Positions 1 to 7,308 of a stretch of 22,848 nucleotides of DNA are shown piece by piece (the first letter of the stretch is position 1; each line of letters opens with the position of its first letter). Below the pieces are notes generated by a model. The model was given only the letters and a program-made list of their open reading frames with translations, was not told the DNA's origin and did no database searches. The DNA lies in NCBI GenBank assembly GCA_934130405.1, contig CAKOXX010000019.1, positions 1 to 22,848 of the forward strand. The letters are read 5' to 3'. The stretch comes from an uncultured Bacilli bacterium. GTDB taxonomy: Bacteria > Bacillota_I > Bacilli_A > RF39 > UBA660. The position numbers and the translations under genes were made by a program.

Positions 1-126
1 GAATTCGGTGTTAATTTAGGACCAGATGCTACTTCTCGTGCCAACGGATCAGTTGGTGGTGAAATCACAAGACGTTTAGTTCAAAATGGACTTAATCAAG
101 TAAGCGGAAGTTATACTAACAAATAA
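1..126 (+). CDS. Alpha/beta-type small acid-soluble spore protein, C-terminal part (5' truncated by window edge)
   Basis: Frame 1 is open from the first base and encodes 41 residues before TAA at 124-126. The peptide contains EFGVNLGPDATSRANGS followed by VGGEITRRLV, which is the most conserved block of alpha/beta-type SASPs. These proteins coat and protect DNA in the dormant spore core and are degraded at germination by the GPR protease, which cuts before the F of the E-F-G-V-N-L-G segment seen at the very first residues. The N-terminal third, the start codon and the promoter lie outside the window. A strong terminator follows 18 bases after the stop. Organisms usually carry several near-identical copies, so no symbol is assigned. 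Family assignment is nearly certain; which paralogue it is cannot be said. Confidence 0.93.
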   Translation, partial: EFGVNLGPDATSRANGSVGGEITRRLVQNGLNQVSGSYTNK

Positions 127-143
127 TAATAGATAACTTAGTC

Positions 144-171
144 GATAGGCTGAAAAAGCCTATCTTTTTTT
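144..171 (+). terminator. Intrinsic terminator of the spore protein gene
   Basis: A perfect 8-bp stem, GATAGGCT (144-151) with AGCCTATC (157-164), closes a 5-base loop and is followed by seven T (165-171). It ends the spore protein transcript and separates it from the acetate kinase gene. Confidence 0.9.
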
Positions 172-207
172 GTTCGATTTATTTATAATAAAGTTAGGTG
201 ATTTAAA

Positions 208-328
208 ATGTTTGACAAATATGAAGAAATTATAAATCTGGAAAAAGTTCTGAAAGATGAATATAGAAAATAAAGTTAAAGTCTTGAAGAAAATAGGACT
301 AAATTCTAATGGCTATCATATAAAGTAA
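208..328 (+). pseudogene. Possible decayed micro-gene: two overlapping short frames
   Basis: Positions 208-273 encode a 21-residue peptide beginning MFDKYEEIINLEKVLKD, with AGGTG (195-199) at good ribosome-binding distance. A second frame, 257-328, encodes a 23-residue peptide that starts MNIENKVKVLKKIG and ends NGYHIK. The two overlap, and joining them with one frameshift would give a lysine-rich protein of about 40 residues. This may be a small gene broken by an indel, a pair of real micro-proteins, or chance in AT-rich DNA. No family is recognised. The good ribosome-binding site is the only positive evidence. Confidence 0.25.
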
Positions 329-336
329 CAAAATAA

Positions 337-366
337 TTGGAATTTTTAAATATGTTCTGTTACAAT
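337..366 (+). promoter_or_regulatory. Sigma-A promoter for the first acetate kinase gene
   Basis: TTGGAA (337-342) and TACAAT (361-366) are 18 bases apart, with a TG dinucleotide at 358-359 giving an extended -10. An inverted repeat, GTAACA (325-330) and TGTTAC (358-363), brackets the promoter and could be an operator, although no known regulator site is recognised. Confidence 0.55.
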
Positions 367-388
367 AAGTAAAAGGAGATGCAAAAAA

Positions 389-1582
389 ATGAAATTATTA
401 TCAGTTAACGCTGGGAGTAGTTCTTTAAAATTTCGCTTATACGAAATGCCAGAAGAAAAACTTTTAATGAAAGGAATGTTTGAGCGAATTGGTCTTTTTG
501 GAAGTTGTTATAGCATCAGAATTGGTGATGAAAAAATTAGTAAAGATGTTCCTTTAAAAGATCATAATGAAGCTGTCAAGATTTTACTAGAAGAATTAAT
601 AAATAATAAAGTAATATCTTCTTTAGCTGAAATCGAAGCAGTCGGAAACCGTGTTGTTCATGGTGGAAATAAATATTCTAAATCAGTTGAAATAACCGAT
701 AGAGTATTAATGGAGATTGAAGAAATTAGTGATTTAGCACCACTTCATAATCCAGCAGCTTTAAAAGGAATTTATGCCTTTAAGAAAAATATTCCTAATG
801 CTAAGTTAGTAGCTTGCTTTGATACTGCTTTTCATCAAACAATGAAAGAAAAAACATATTTATATCCAGTACCATATGAATGGTATGTTAAGTATGATGT
901 TAGAAAATATGGCTTTCATGGACTAAGTCATAAGTTTATTACAGAAAAAATGAAAGAAATCCTAGGAAAAAATCCTAATCTGATTATTTGTCATATTGGA
1001 AATGGTGCTTCTATAACTGCAGTAAAAGATGGTAAATCTATTGATACATCAATGGGATTCACACCAAATGCTGGAATTATGATGGGAACAAGATCAGGTG
1101 ATATAGATTACTCAATTCTTTCTTATATAATGAAAAAGGAAGAAAGAAACTTAGACTGGATGGATAGTCAGTTAAATAAGAAGAGTGGTCTTGAAGGAAT
1201 CGCTGGAATGAGCGATTTAAGAGATATCGATAGAGCTTATGAAGCACGTGATGCTAAAGCTTTATTAGCACTTGATATGTATACTGACAAAATAGTTGAT
1301 TATGTTGCAAAATACTATGTTAAACTAGGTGGAAAAGTAGATGCTATTTGTTTCACTGCTGGTGGTGGAGAAAATGATGACATTATCAGAAAAGAAGCAG
1401 TTAATAAGCTTTATCCATTAGGAATTTATTTAGATGAAGAAAAGAATAAGGAAACAATCGTAAGAAAAGGTATAGAAGGAATTATTTCTAGTGCTGAATC
1501 TAAAATACCAGTTTATGTTTTAGCAACCGATGAAGAATTAATGATTGCAAGAGATACTTATAATTTAACAGTAGAAGAATAA
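389..1582 (+). CDS. ackA: Acetate kinase, divergent paralogue
   Basis: Cytoplasmic enzyme of the ASKHA fold that interconverts acetyl phosphate + ADP and acetate + ATP, the energy-yielding last step of acetate fermentation. The 397-residue length is normal. Family signatures are present: VNAGSSSLK near the N-terminus (Asn7), RVVHGG, FDTAFH (catalytic Asp), YGFHGLSH, HIGNGAS, MGTRSGDID (catalytic Arg) and TDEELMIARDT (metal-binding Glu). Two nucleotide-side loops are atypical: SGLEGIAGMSDLRD is one residue shorter than the usual SGLLGLSGxSSDxRD, and GGGEND replaces GxGENS. A second, more canonical copy lies at 2403-3587. AAAAGGAGA at 372-380 supports the start. Catalytic residues look intact, but activity or nucleotide preference may differ. 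No phosphotransacetylase gene is in the window. Confidence 0.93.
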   Translation: MKLLSVNAGSSSLKFRLYEMPEEKLLMKGMFERIGLFGSCYSIRIGDEKISKDVPLKDHNEAVKILLEELINNKVISSLAEIEAVGNRVVHGGNKYSKSVEITDRVLMEIEEISDLAPLHNPAALKGIYAFKKNIPNAKLVACFDTAFHQTMKEKTYLYPVPYEWYVKYDVRKYGFHGLSHKFITEKMKEILGKNPNLIICHIGNGASITAVKDGKSIDTSMGFTPNAGIMMGTRSGDIDYSILSYIMKKEERNLDWMDSQLNKKSGLEGIAGMSDLRDIDRAYEARDAKALLALDMYTDKIVDYVAKYYVKLGGKVDAICFTAGGGENDDIIRKEAVNKLYPLGIYLDEEKNKETIVRKGIEGIISSAESKIPVYVLATDEELMIARDTYNLTVEE

Positions 1583-1600
1583 AAGCTTAGGGAGTATCAG

Positions 1601-2296
1601 ATGACAAGAGAAGAGTGTGTTCAAAAAGCAAAAGATATAATGATAAATAAAAATCCATATGGTATATATCATAAGTATAACTTTGATACTTATAACTATG
1701 GAGAAATGACACCAATTAATTCTGAAACCATTAACAATATGCCAAATGCTACAATTATATTAAGCGATAAGGTATATGGCTCTCTTCAAGCTATTCAAGA
1801 TGTTACTAATAAATAAGATAAAGAAGTACCATTTTTTCTATATGGGAGAGAAACTGCTAATAATACAATTGAATTTGATGATTTTTTTACAAATAGTAAC
1901 AGAGATAATAGACAAAGTACAGAAGCAGTTTTTAATCAGATTATGATTGATGATTTAACAAGAAGAATCGATAATAATTTAAATTCGAAATTTGTAGTTT
2001 GTCATGGACATTCTCATCCATCAATAAGCAAGTTTCATCAGAACTTTTCACTTGGAGACTTTGCTTCTTATATAGAAATGAACCAAAATAACTCTGCATT
2101 TAGAAATAAACAAATCGAACTAACCAGTTGTTTAGTGACAAGCACAGGTGATATTAACTTTTTATTCTATGACAATATTAGTGACAATTTCTATCGTTTT
2201 ACTAATGTTTATGTAAGAAAGGAAAATGGTCTTAGATCAGTTAATTGTTACAATATGAATCAAGAAGAAAATTATCACCGAACAGGACGCAGATAA
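1601..2296 (+). pseudogene. JAMM (JAB/MPN) metalloprotease-like gene interrupted by an in-frame TAA
   Basis: A single reading frame of 232 codons is cut by one TAA at 1814-1816. The upstream part (1601-1816, 71 residues) starts after AGGGAG at good spacing, 18 bases after the acetate kinase stop. The frame then stays open to 2296; the first ATG after the stop is at 1943, and no ribosome-binding site is evident before it. The combined product has the JAMM layout: KEVPFFLYG just after the stop (candidate metal-linked Glu at codon 75), then HGHSHP (His137, His139) and S-L-G-D (Ser150, Asp153). JAMM proteins are zinc isopeptidases or peptidases that cut next to ubiquitin-like or other protein tails; the substrate here is unknown. 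The stop separates the N-terminal strand and helix from the active site, so neither part alone should fold normally. A recent nonsense mutation, a sequencing error or readthrough would all fit. Confidence 0.72.
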
Positions 2297-2335
2297 TTAC
2301 TTATAAGATGAATATTTACTCTAATCATTTATACC

Positions 2336-2366
2336 AAGATAGAAAGTTTACATTTCTATCTTTTTT
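2336..2366 (+). terminator. Intrinsic terminator after the JAMM gene
   Basis: A perfect 10-bp stem, AAGATAGAAA (2336-2345) with TTTCTATCTT (2353-2362), closes the 7-base loop GTTTACA and runs into a T tract ending at 2366. The loop also contains the -35 box of the next promoter. Confidence 0.85.
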
Positions 2367-2375
2367 AGATATAAT
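2347..2375 (+). promoter_or_regulatory. Sigma-A promoter for the second acetate kinase operon, inside the terminator
   Basis: TTTACA (2347-2352) and TATAAT (2370-2375) are separated by exactly 17 bases, a near-consensus match. The -35 box coincides with the loop of the preceding terminator hairpin. Transcription would begin near 2382, leaving a leader of about 20 bases before the start codon at 2403. Confidence 0.75.
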
Positions 2376-2402
2376 AAAGTTGTTTTAGAAAAGAGGAATA
2401 TT

Positions 2403-3587
2403 ATGAAAATTTTATCAATTAATACAGGAAGTAGTTCTTTAAAATTTAGTTTATTTGAAATGAATAATGAAGAAGTAATAGCTAGTGGACTATTTGAACG
2501 AATTGGACTTGATGGAGTTTATACAATTAAATATCGAGGACAAAAAATTAAAGAAGAAGTAGAATTAAAGAATCATACAGATGCTGTTAAAATTCTATTA
2601 GAAAAACTAATATCACTTGAAATAATTAAATCACTTGATGAAATTGATGGTGTTGGACATCGTTTAGTTCATGGTAAAGATAAATACGCATCTAGTGTTG
2701 TTATTACAGATGAAGTAGTAAACGATTTATTGGCATTCAAAGACTTTGCACCACTTCATAATCCAGCTAACGTTTTAGGAATCGAAGCTTTTAGAGAAGT
2801 TTTACCAAACGTATTAATGGTAGGTGTATTTGATACCGCTTTTCATCAAACAATGGAAAAAGAAACTTACTTATATCCTGTACCTTATGAATGGTATACC
2901 AAATATGGAGTTCGTAAATATGGTTTCCATGGAACAAGTCATCGCTATATAACAGAAACAATTACTAAAGAATTAGGAAGAAAAGACTTAAAGATAATTA
3001 GCTGTCATATCGGAAATGGTGGTTCAATAACAGCTGTAAAAGATGGAAAATGTGTTGATACATCAATGGGCTTCACTCCATTAGCTGGTATAATGATGGG
3101 AACAAGATCAGGTGATGTTGATCCATCAATTATTCCTTATGTTATGGAACAAGAAGGTTTAAATGCTAGTGAAGTAGTAAATGCTTTAAATAAAAAATCT
3201 GGTCTTTTAGGACTTAGTGGAAAAAGTAGTGATATGCGTGATGTAATCTCTTTAGTAAATGAAGGTGATGAACAAGCAAAACTAGCTTTCAATAAGTATG
3301 TAAGAACAATAACAGATTATATTGCAAAATACTACGTTTTATTAAATGGTGCAGATGTAATTTGTTTTACTGCTGGTGTCGGTGAAAATAGCGTACCAGT
3401 AAGAAAAGCTGTATGTGAAAATTTAAAATGTTTAGGTATTAAAATAGATGAAGACAAAAATAATATTATGGGTGAAACAGCTAAAATTAGTAGTGATGAC
3501 TCTAGTTGTCTAGTATATGTTATTCCAACAGATGAAGAGTTAATGATAGCTAGAGATACATTGTTTTTCTTACATCAGAATGGATAA
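2403..3587 (+). CDS. ackA: Acetate kinase, canonical paralogue
   Basis: 394 residues, standard length for acetate kinase (acetyl phosphate + ADP to acetate + ATP). Signatures in order: INTGSSSLK (Asn7), GHRLVHG, FDTAFHQTM, RKYGFHGTSH, CHIGNGGS, MGTRSGDVDPS, SGLLGLSGKSSDMRD, FTAGVGENS and PTDEELMIARDT. All are near consensus, unlike the altered loops of the copy at 389-1582, so this is probably the main enzyme. AAGAGG lies 8 bases before the ATG. It heads a run with the NrnA gene only 5 bases downstream and EngB overlapping that, so these genes are probably co-transcribed. By eye the two acetate kinases are alike at somewhat more than half of positions, an old duplication rather than a recent one. 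Confidence 0.96.
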   Translation: MKILSINTGSSSLKFSLFEMNNEEVIASGLFERIGLDGVYTIKYRGQKIKEEVELKNHTDAVKILLEKLISLEIIKSLDEIDGVGHRLVHGKDKYASSVVITDEVVNDLLAFKDFAPLHNPANVLGIEAFREVLPNVLMVGVFDTAFHQTMEKETYLYPVPYEWYTKYGVRKYGFHGTSHRYITETITKELGRKDLKIISCHIGNGGSITAVKDGKCVDTSMGFTPLAGIMMGTRSGDVDPSIIPYVMEQEGLNASEVVNALNKKSGLLGLSGKSSDMRDVISLVNEGDEQAKLAFNKYVRTITDYIAKYYVLLNGADVICFTAGVGENSVPVRKAVCENLKCLGIKIDEDKNNIMGETAKISSDDSSCLVYVIPTDEELMIARDTLFFLHQNG

Positions 3588-3592
3588 TAAAT

Positions 3593-4555
3593 ATGTGGAA
3601 TCAAATTTATCGCAAAATAAAGAAATATGACAATATAGTTATTGCTAGACACGTTGGAGCTGATCCAGATGCTTTAGCTAGTCAAATATCTTTGAAAGAA
3701 TCAATTCTTTTAACATTTCCAAAAAAAAATGTACTAGCTGTAGGAAATGGTAGTGCTAAATTTTCTTATCTTGGAAAGTTAGACCATTATGATGAAATGG
3801 ATAACTTTCTATTAATTGTTTTGGATACACCGGATAAGAAAAGAGTAGATTTTAAATTTTTTGATAAAGCAAAAGAAGTGATTAAAATAGATCATCACCC
3901 ATTTATTGATGATTTTGGAGGAATAGAACATATAGATACTACCGCTTCAAGTACATCAGAAATATTAATGGAGTTCTTTAAAGTATCAAAATTAGTTTGC
4001 AATAAAACAATAGCAATGTGTTTATATTGTGGCCTAGTTAGTGACTCTAATAGATTTTTATTTGATAGTTCTAGCTATAAAACTTTTGCATTGGTTAGTT
4101 ATTACTTGAAGAAATATCAGTTTACTTTATCAGATATTTATAAAAAACTTTATATTAGACCTTTGAAGGAAATAAGACTAGAAGGCTATATTAAAGAAAA
4201 TATGATAGTATCTGAAAATAAAGTGGCTTCTATTTTAATAACTGATGATATTGTAACTAAATTTAAAGCTGATAGTGCTTCCTCTGGAAATATGATTAAC
4301 TTTTTCAACTATATAGATGAAGTACTTGTCTGGGTTATTGCTACTGAAGATGTAAAAAATAACAACATTAGAGTAAATATTAGATCAAGAGGACCAGTCA
4401 TTAATAAAGTAGCTGAAAGATATAATGGTGGAGGTCATGCTTACGCTAGTGGAGCTAGACTTGCAAACTTTGACTTAGCTAAAGAATTAATTGCTGATTT
4501 AGATAAAGCAACCAAAGAATATATAGAAAGTGAGCTTAATGATGAAGATAAATAA
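3593..4555 (+). CDS. nrnA: DHH/DHHA1 phosphoesterase, NrnA type (nano-RNase / pAp phosphatase)
   Basis: Members of this family degrade 2-5 nt RNA fragments and often dephosphorylate 3',5'-pAp to AMP; some related proteins hydrolyse cyclic dinucleotides. Motifs in the 320 residues: RHVGADPDALAS (residues 19-30, motif I), LDTPD (77-81, motif II), the signature DHH at 100-102, GLVSDSNRF (147-155, motif IV with Asp151), and C-terminal NGGGHAYASGA (278-288), the substrate-binding DHHA1 loop. There is no membrane segment or sensor domain, so it is the short NrnA form and not GdpP. It lies 5 bases after the acetate kinase stop with no clear ribosome-binding site, which suggests translational coupling. 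Its 3' end overlaps the EngB coding region. Exact substrate preference cannot be read from sequence. Confidence 0.9.
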   Translation: MWNQIYRKIKKYDNIVIARHVGADPDALASQISLKESILLTFPKKNVLAVGNGSAKFSYLGKLDHYDEMDNFLLIVLDTPDKKRVDFKFFDKAKEVIKIDHHPFIDDFGGIEHIDTTASSTSEILMEFFKVSKLVCNKTIAMCLYCGLVSDSNRFLFDSSSYKTFALVSYYLKKYQFTLSDIYKKLYIRPLKEIRLEGYIKENMIVSENKVASILITDDIVTKFKADSASSGNMINFFNYIDEVLVWVIATEDVKNNNIRVNIRSRGPVINKVAERYNGGGHAYASGARLANFDLAKELIADLDKATKEYIESELNDEDK

Positions 4556-5135
4556 TGTAGAATTAGAAATGATTGTTACTAGAAGAAGCCAATATCCTAC
4601 TAATCATCAAAAAGAATTTTTACTAGTAGGACGTAGTAATGTTGGAAAAAGTAGTTTCATTAATACCTTGTTAAATAGAAAAAATTTAGCTCATACATCA
4701 TCTCGTCCTGGTAAAACACAAACTTTGAATTTTTATCATATAAATGATGACTTTTACTTAATAGATGTACCAGGTTATGGTTATGCAGAAGTTAGTAAGA
4801 CAATACAAGCTAAGTTTGGTAAAATGATGGAAGAATACCTAGAAACAAGAGATGAATTAAAAAGAGTTTTTATGTTAGTAGACCTTCGTCATAAACCTAC
4901 CGAAGATGATATAATGATGTATAATTTTCTTAAATATTATCAAATTCCTGTTACAATAGTAGCAACTAAATCAGATAAAGTAGGTTCAAGTAAAAGAGAA
5001 AAGAGTAAAAAACAACTACTTGAAACATTAGATTTAGTAGTAGGAGATAATATTATTGTTTTCTCAAGTGTGACAAAAGAAGGAAAAGACGAAGTATTAA
5101 AACAAATTGATGAATTGCTAGTAGACACCATTTAA
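4539..5135 (+). CDS. engB: Ribosome biogenesis GTP-binding protein EngB/YsxC
   Basis: Essential small GTPase of the TrmE-Era-EngA-EngB-Septin group needed for late assembly of the large ribosomal subunit. About 198 residues, normal length. GTPase motifs: GRSNVGKS (G1), SRPGKTQTLNF (G2), DVPGYG (G3), TKSD (G4) and SSVTKEG (G5 area). The frame can be read from a GTG at 4530, but the family begins close to MKINNVELE. GAAAGTGAG ends a few bases before 4539, so an ATG at 4539 or 4542 is the likely start. The 5' end overlaps the NrnA stop at 4553-4555, implying coupled translation. No Lon gene is next to it, unlike Bacillus. Confidence 0.94.
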   Translation: MMKINNVELEMIVTRRSQYPTNHQKEFLLVGRSNVGKSSFINTLLNRKNLAHTSSRPGKTQTLNFYHINDDFYLIDVPGYGYAEVSKTIQAKFGKMMEEYLETRDELKRVFMLVDLRHKPTEDDIMMYNFLKYYQIPVTIVATKSDKVGSSKREKSKKQLLETLDLVVGDNIIVFSSVTKEGKDEVLKQIDELLVDTI

Positions 5136-5169
5136 AGTGTTATGCATACCATACACTAGGTGATAGATA

Positions 5170-5640
5170 ATGAAAATTGTTTCTACCTGTGATGGTTTTA
5201 TTTTAATAACTCCTAAAAATTTATATTTAGAAGAAAAGGATAAAATGATAAGAGAATTAAAGAATTTTCTCTTAACTTATAATAATTATTTTTCCTTTTT
5301 AAAGACCGGTTTTTATGAAGTTAATGTCGGCTATAACAAGTTAGTAGGAACAATTTTTGAGATTAAGAAAGAAGAAGACTTTATTTTTGGTGAAGACCAT
5401 ATTGATCTTAGAATTACGATAGTTGGAGAGATGAAAATTGGTCTTGCTTTTGAAGAAGATATTATTCCACTTGATAAAGTTTATTGGTATCAAAATAAAT
5501 ATTATTTATTTGATGAAAAGCTTATCGAAAAGTATTTTTATACTCTTATTGAACAGGGAGAATATGTCTTTTCTGAAAAAAAAGAAGAAGTCTTAAAAAA
5601 AGGAAAATTATTAAATACTATGGAAGAGAATACTTATTAG
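5170..5640 (+). CDS. Hypothetical protein, 156 residues
   Basis: Not recognised. The sequence begins MKIVSTCDGFILITPKN and is rich in Lys, Glu, Tyr and Phe, with no signal peptide, membrane segment, cysteine pair or clear catalytic motif. Alternating hydrophobic and charged stretches from residue 45 to 120 suggest a mostly beta domain, followed by a helical, charged tail (about 125-150). AGGTGA sits 7 bases before the ATG. It follows EngB by 34 bases without a terminator and so is probably the last gene of the acetate kinase-NrnA-EngB operon. Its stop codon lies inside a terminator hairpin. It converges on spoIVA. The reading frame is credible; the role is unknown. Confidence 0.75.
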   Translation: MKIVSTCDGFILITPKNLYLEEKDKMIRELKNFLLTYNNYFSFLKTGFYEVNVGYNKLVGTIFEIKKEEDFIFGEDHIDLRITIVGEMKIGLAFEEDIIPLDKVYWYQNKYYLFDEKLIEKYFYTLIEQGEYVFSEKKEEVLKKGKLLNTMEENTY

Positions 5641-5655
5641 TGTTCTTTTTTCTTT
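5624..5655 (+). terminator. Terminator embedded in the stop codon of the 156-residue gene
   Basis: An 11-bp stem with two G-T wobbles (5624-5634 with 5639-5649) closes the loop TATT (5635-5638) and merges into a T tract to 5655. The stop codon TAG (5638-5640) is within the hairpin. Confidence 0.75.
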
Positions 5656-5666
5656 AAATAAGAAAT

Positions 5667-5697
5667 AAAAAAAGTGCTAGTGATTTTTCAATAGCAC
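5667..5697 (-). terminator. Terminator of spoIVA
   Basis: GTGCTA (5674-5679) pairs with TAGCAC (5692-5697), with a further three inner pairs around a TTTT loop. Seven A at 5667-5673 read as a T run on the minus strand, so it ends the spoIVA transcript 12 bases after its stop codon. Confidence 0.85.
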
Positions 5698-5708
5698 AAA
5701 ACAGTAAT

Positions 5709-7184
5709 TTATAATACAATAGCAATCATATTACTTGAACCTTTATTAACAACTTTGGTAAGTGTTTGTTGTAATTTATAACGAATGTTATCAGGCATCA
5801 TTGCTAGTTTAGATTGAATTCCTTCTTGAACAATATTATCTAAACTTCTACCGAAAATTTCACTCTTCCAGATTTCACTTGGATTATGTTCATAATCACG
5901 CATTAGATAATCAATTAATTCTTTACTTTGCGTTTCACTACCAATTATTGGTTCAAAAGTAGAGTTAACATCTACCCTAATCATATGTATTGAAGGAGCA
6001 ATTGCTTTAAGCTTAACACCATATCTTGGACCTTGTTTAATAATTTCTGGTGTTTCTAGTTTCATATCATTAAGTGAAGGAGTAGCTACACCATAACCAG
6101 TTTGTTTTACCATTTTTAGAGCATATTTGATTTGGTCATATTCTCTTTTTGCTTCTTCATACTCTTGAAATAATGATAATAAACTAGCTTTACTAGTAAC
6201 ATCAATCTTAACAATTTCCTTTAGTACTTGATTATATAAATCGCTAGGTGCTTCTAAGTTAATAGTAACAATACCAGTAGCAGGGTCTACATTAGAAAGA
6301 TAAGCTTTTTCAATTTCCTCATAATCTTTGAAATGGTCAGTTATGTGTTCGATATCTCTTAATTTATCGACTTCTATAACACTATTTTTGATAGCTTCAA
6401 TATAAACTTTTTTAATAGGGTTATCATGATTTAGAATAGCAATCCATTCTGGCATATTAACTTGAACCTCAAGAATTGGAAATTCATATAAAGCTTCTCT
6501 TAAAATAGTGGTCATTTCTCGTTCGTTCATAGCATCAATATTAATTGGTAAAACGGGAACACTATATTCTTCTTTTAGACTTTCAGCAAGTCGTTCTGTT
6601 TCAGGCAGAGTAGGATGAGTAGTATTAAGTAAAACGATAAATGGTTTTCCAATATCCTTTAATTCTTCAATAACTCTATTCTCGGCTTCTAAATAATCAC
6701 TTCTATTAAATTCACCAATCGAACCATCAGTAGTTACAACAATTCCTATGGTTGAATGGTCTTTAATAACTTTCTCTGTACCGATTTCTGCTGCTTCTAT
6801 AAAAGGAATTTCTTCATCATACCAAGGTGTTTTAACCATTCTTGGACCATTTTCATCAGTAGCACCTTTAGCGTTATCAATAACAAATCCGACACAATCT
6901 ACTAATCTAATGTTACAATCAAAGTCATCAATTTTCACTTTTGCAGCTCTATTAGGGATGAATTTTGGTTCTGTAGTCATAATTGTTTTACCAGCAGCAC
7001 TCTGAGGAATTTCATCAAGTGTTCTTTTTTTCTCGTACTCATCTTCAATATATGGTACTACTAAAGTTTCAACCATCTTCTTAATAAAAGTACTCTTACC
7101 AGTTCTAACCGCTCCAACAACTCCTAGATAAATGTCACCCCCTGTTCTTTGTGCAATATTTTTAATGATTTCATATTTTTCCAT
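5709..7184 (-). CDS. spoIVA: Stage IV sporulation protein A (spore coat morphogenetic ATPase)
   Basis: SpoIVA is made in the mother cell, binds the outer forespore membrane and polymerises with ATP hydrolysis into the platform on which the spore coat assembles. The 491 residues match the usual ~492. N-terminal NTPase domain: Walker A GAVRTGKST (24-32), a Thr-Thr pair at 70-71 in the position of the sensor threonines, and Walker B-like LVDCVGF with Asp96. The middle and C-terminal regions include GYGVATPSLNDMKLE and PRYGVKLKAIAPSIHMI, typical of the family, and the protein ends in a short hydrophobic tail. AAAGGTG lies 6 bases before the ATG. A sigma-E-like promoter lies upstream and a terminator follows. 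It is monocistronic and diverges from the peptidase operon. Near-certain assignment and strong evidence that the organism sporulates. Confidence 0.98.
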   Translation of the reverse strand: MEKYEIIKNIAQRTGGDIYLGVVGAVRTGKSTFIKKMVETLVVPYIEDEYEKKRTLDEIPQSAAGKTIMTTEPKFIPNRAAKVKIDDFDCNIRLVDCVGFVIDNAKGATDENGPRMVKTPWYDEEIPFIEAAEIGTEKVIKDHSTIGIVVTTDGSIGEFNRSDYLEAENRVIEELKDIGKPFIVLLNTTHPTLPETERLAESLKEEYSVPVLPINIDAMNEREMTTILREALYEFPILEVQVNMPEWIAILNHDNPIKKVYIEAIKNSVIEVDKLRDIEHITDHFKDYEEIEKAYLSNVDPATGIVTINLEAPSDLYNQVLKEIVKIDVTSKASLLSLFQEYEEAKREYDQIKYALKMVKQTGYGVATPSLNDMKLETPEIIKQGPRYGVKLKAIAPSIHMIRVDVNSTFEPIIGSETQSKELIDYLMRDYEHNPSEIWKSEIFGRSLDNIVQEGIQSKLAMMPDNIRYKLQQTLTKVVNKGSSNMIAIVL

Positions 7185-7225
7185 ATATTCACCTTTTTCT
7201 TTTATTCATTTTAACTTTATGTAGA

Positions 7226-7252
7226 AATATATGTCTTTATGAATAGAAATAT
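7226..7252 (-). promoter_or_regulatory. Sigma-E-like mother-cell promoter of spoIVA
   Basis: On the minus strand ATATT (7252-7248) is followed after 14 bases by CATATATT (7233-7226). This is close to the Bacillus sigma-E consensus (ATATT, 14-15 bases, CATACAAT-like). The predicted start of transcription is near 7218, about 34 bases before the spoIVA ATG. Known sigma-E control of spoIVA supports the reading. Confidence 0.5.
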
Positions 7253-7262
7253 TATGTTAATG

Positions 7263-7291
7263 TTGATGTAGCAGTATTTTTATTGTATAGT
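7263..7291 (+). promoter_or_regulatory. Sigma-A promoter of the peptidase/phosphatase operon
   Basis: TTGATG (7263-7268) and TATAGT (7286-7291) are 17 bases apart, about 25 bases before the duplicated start region of the S41-like gene. Confidence 0.65.
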
Positions 7292-7308
7292 ATACTTAAA
7301 TTTAAAAA

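Noticed and set aside
4940..5131. 63-residue frame on the minus strand inside engB
   Set aside because: Antisense shadow of engB; low-complexity Ser-rich translation and no ribosome-binding site.
5136..5157. Hairpin between engB and the 156-residue gene
   Set aside because: A short bulged stem (AGTGT/ACACT plus ATG/CAT) with no T tract; it does not qualify as a terminator.
6748..7005. 85-residue plus-strand frame inside spoIVA
   Set aside because: Antisense shadow of the conserved NTPase domain of SpoIVA.
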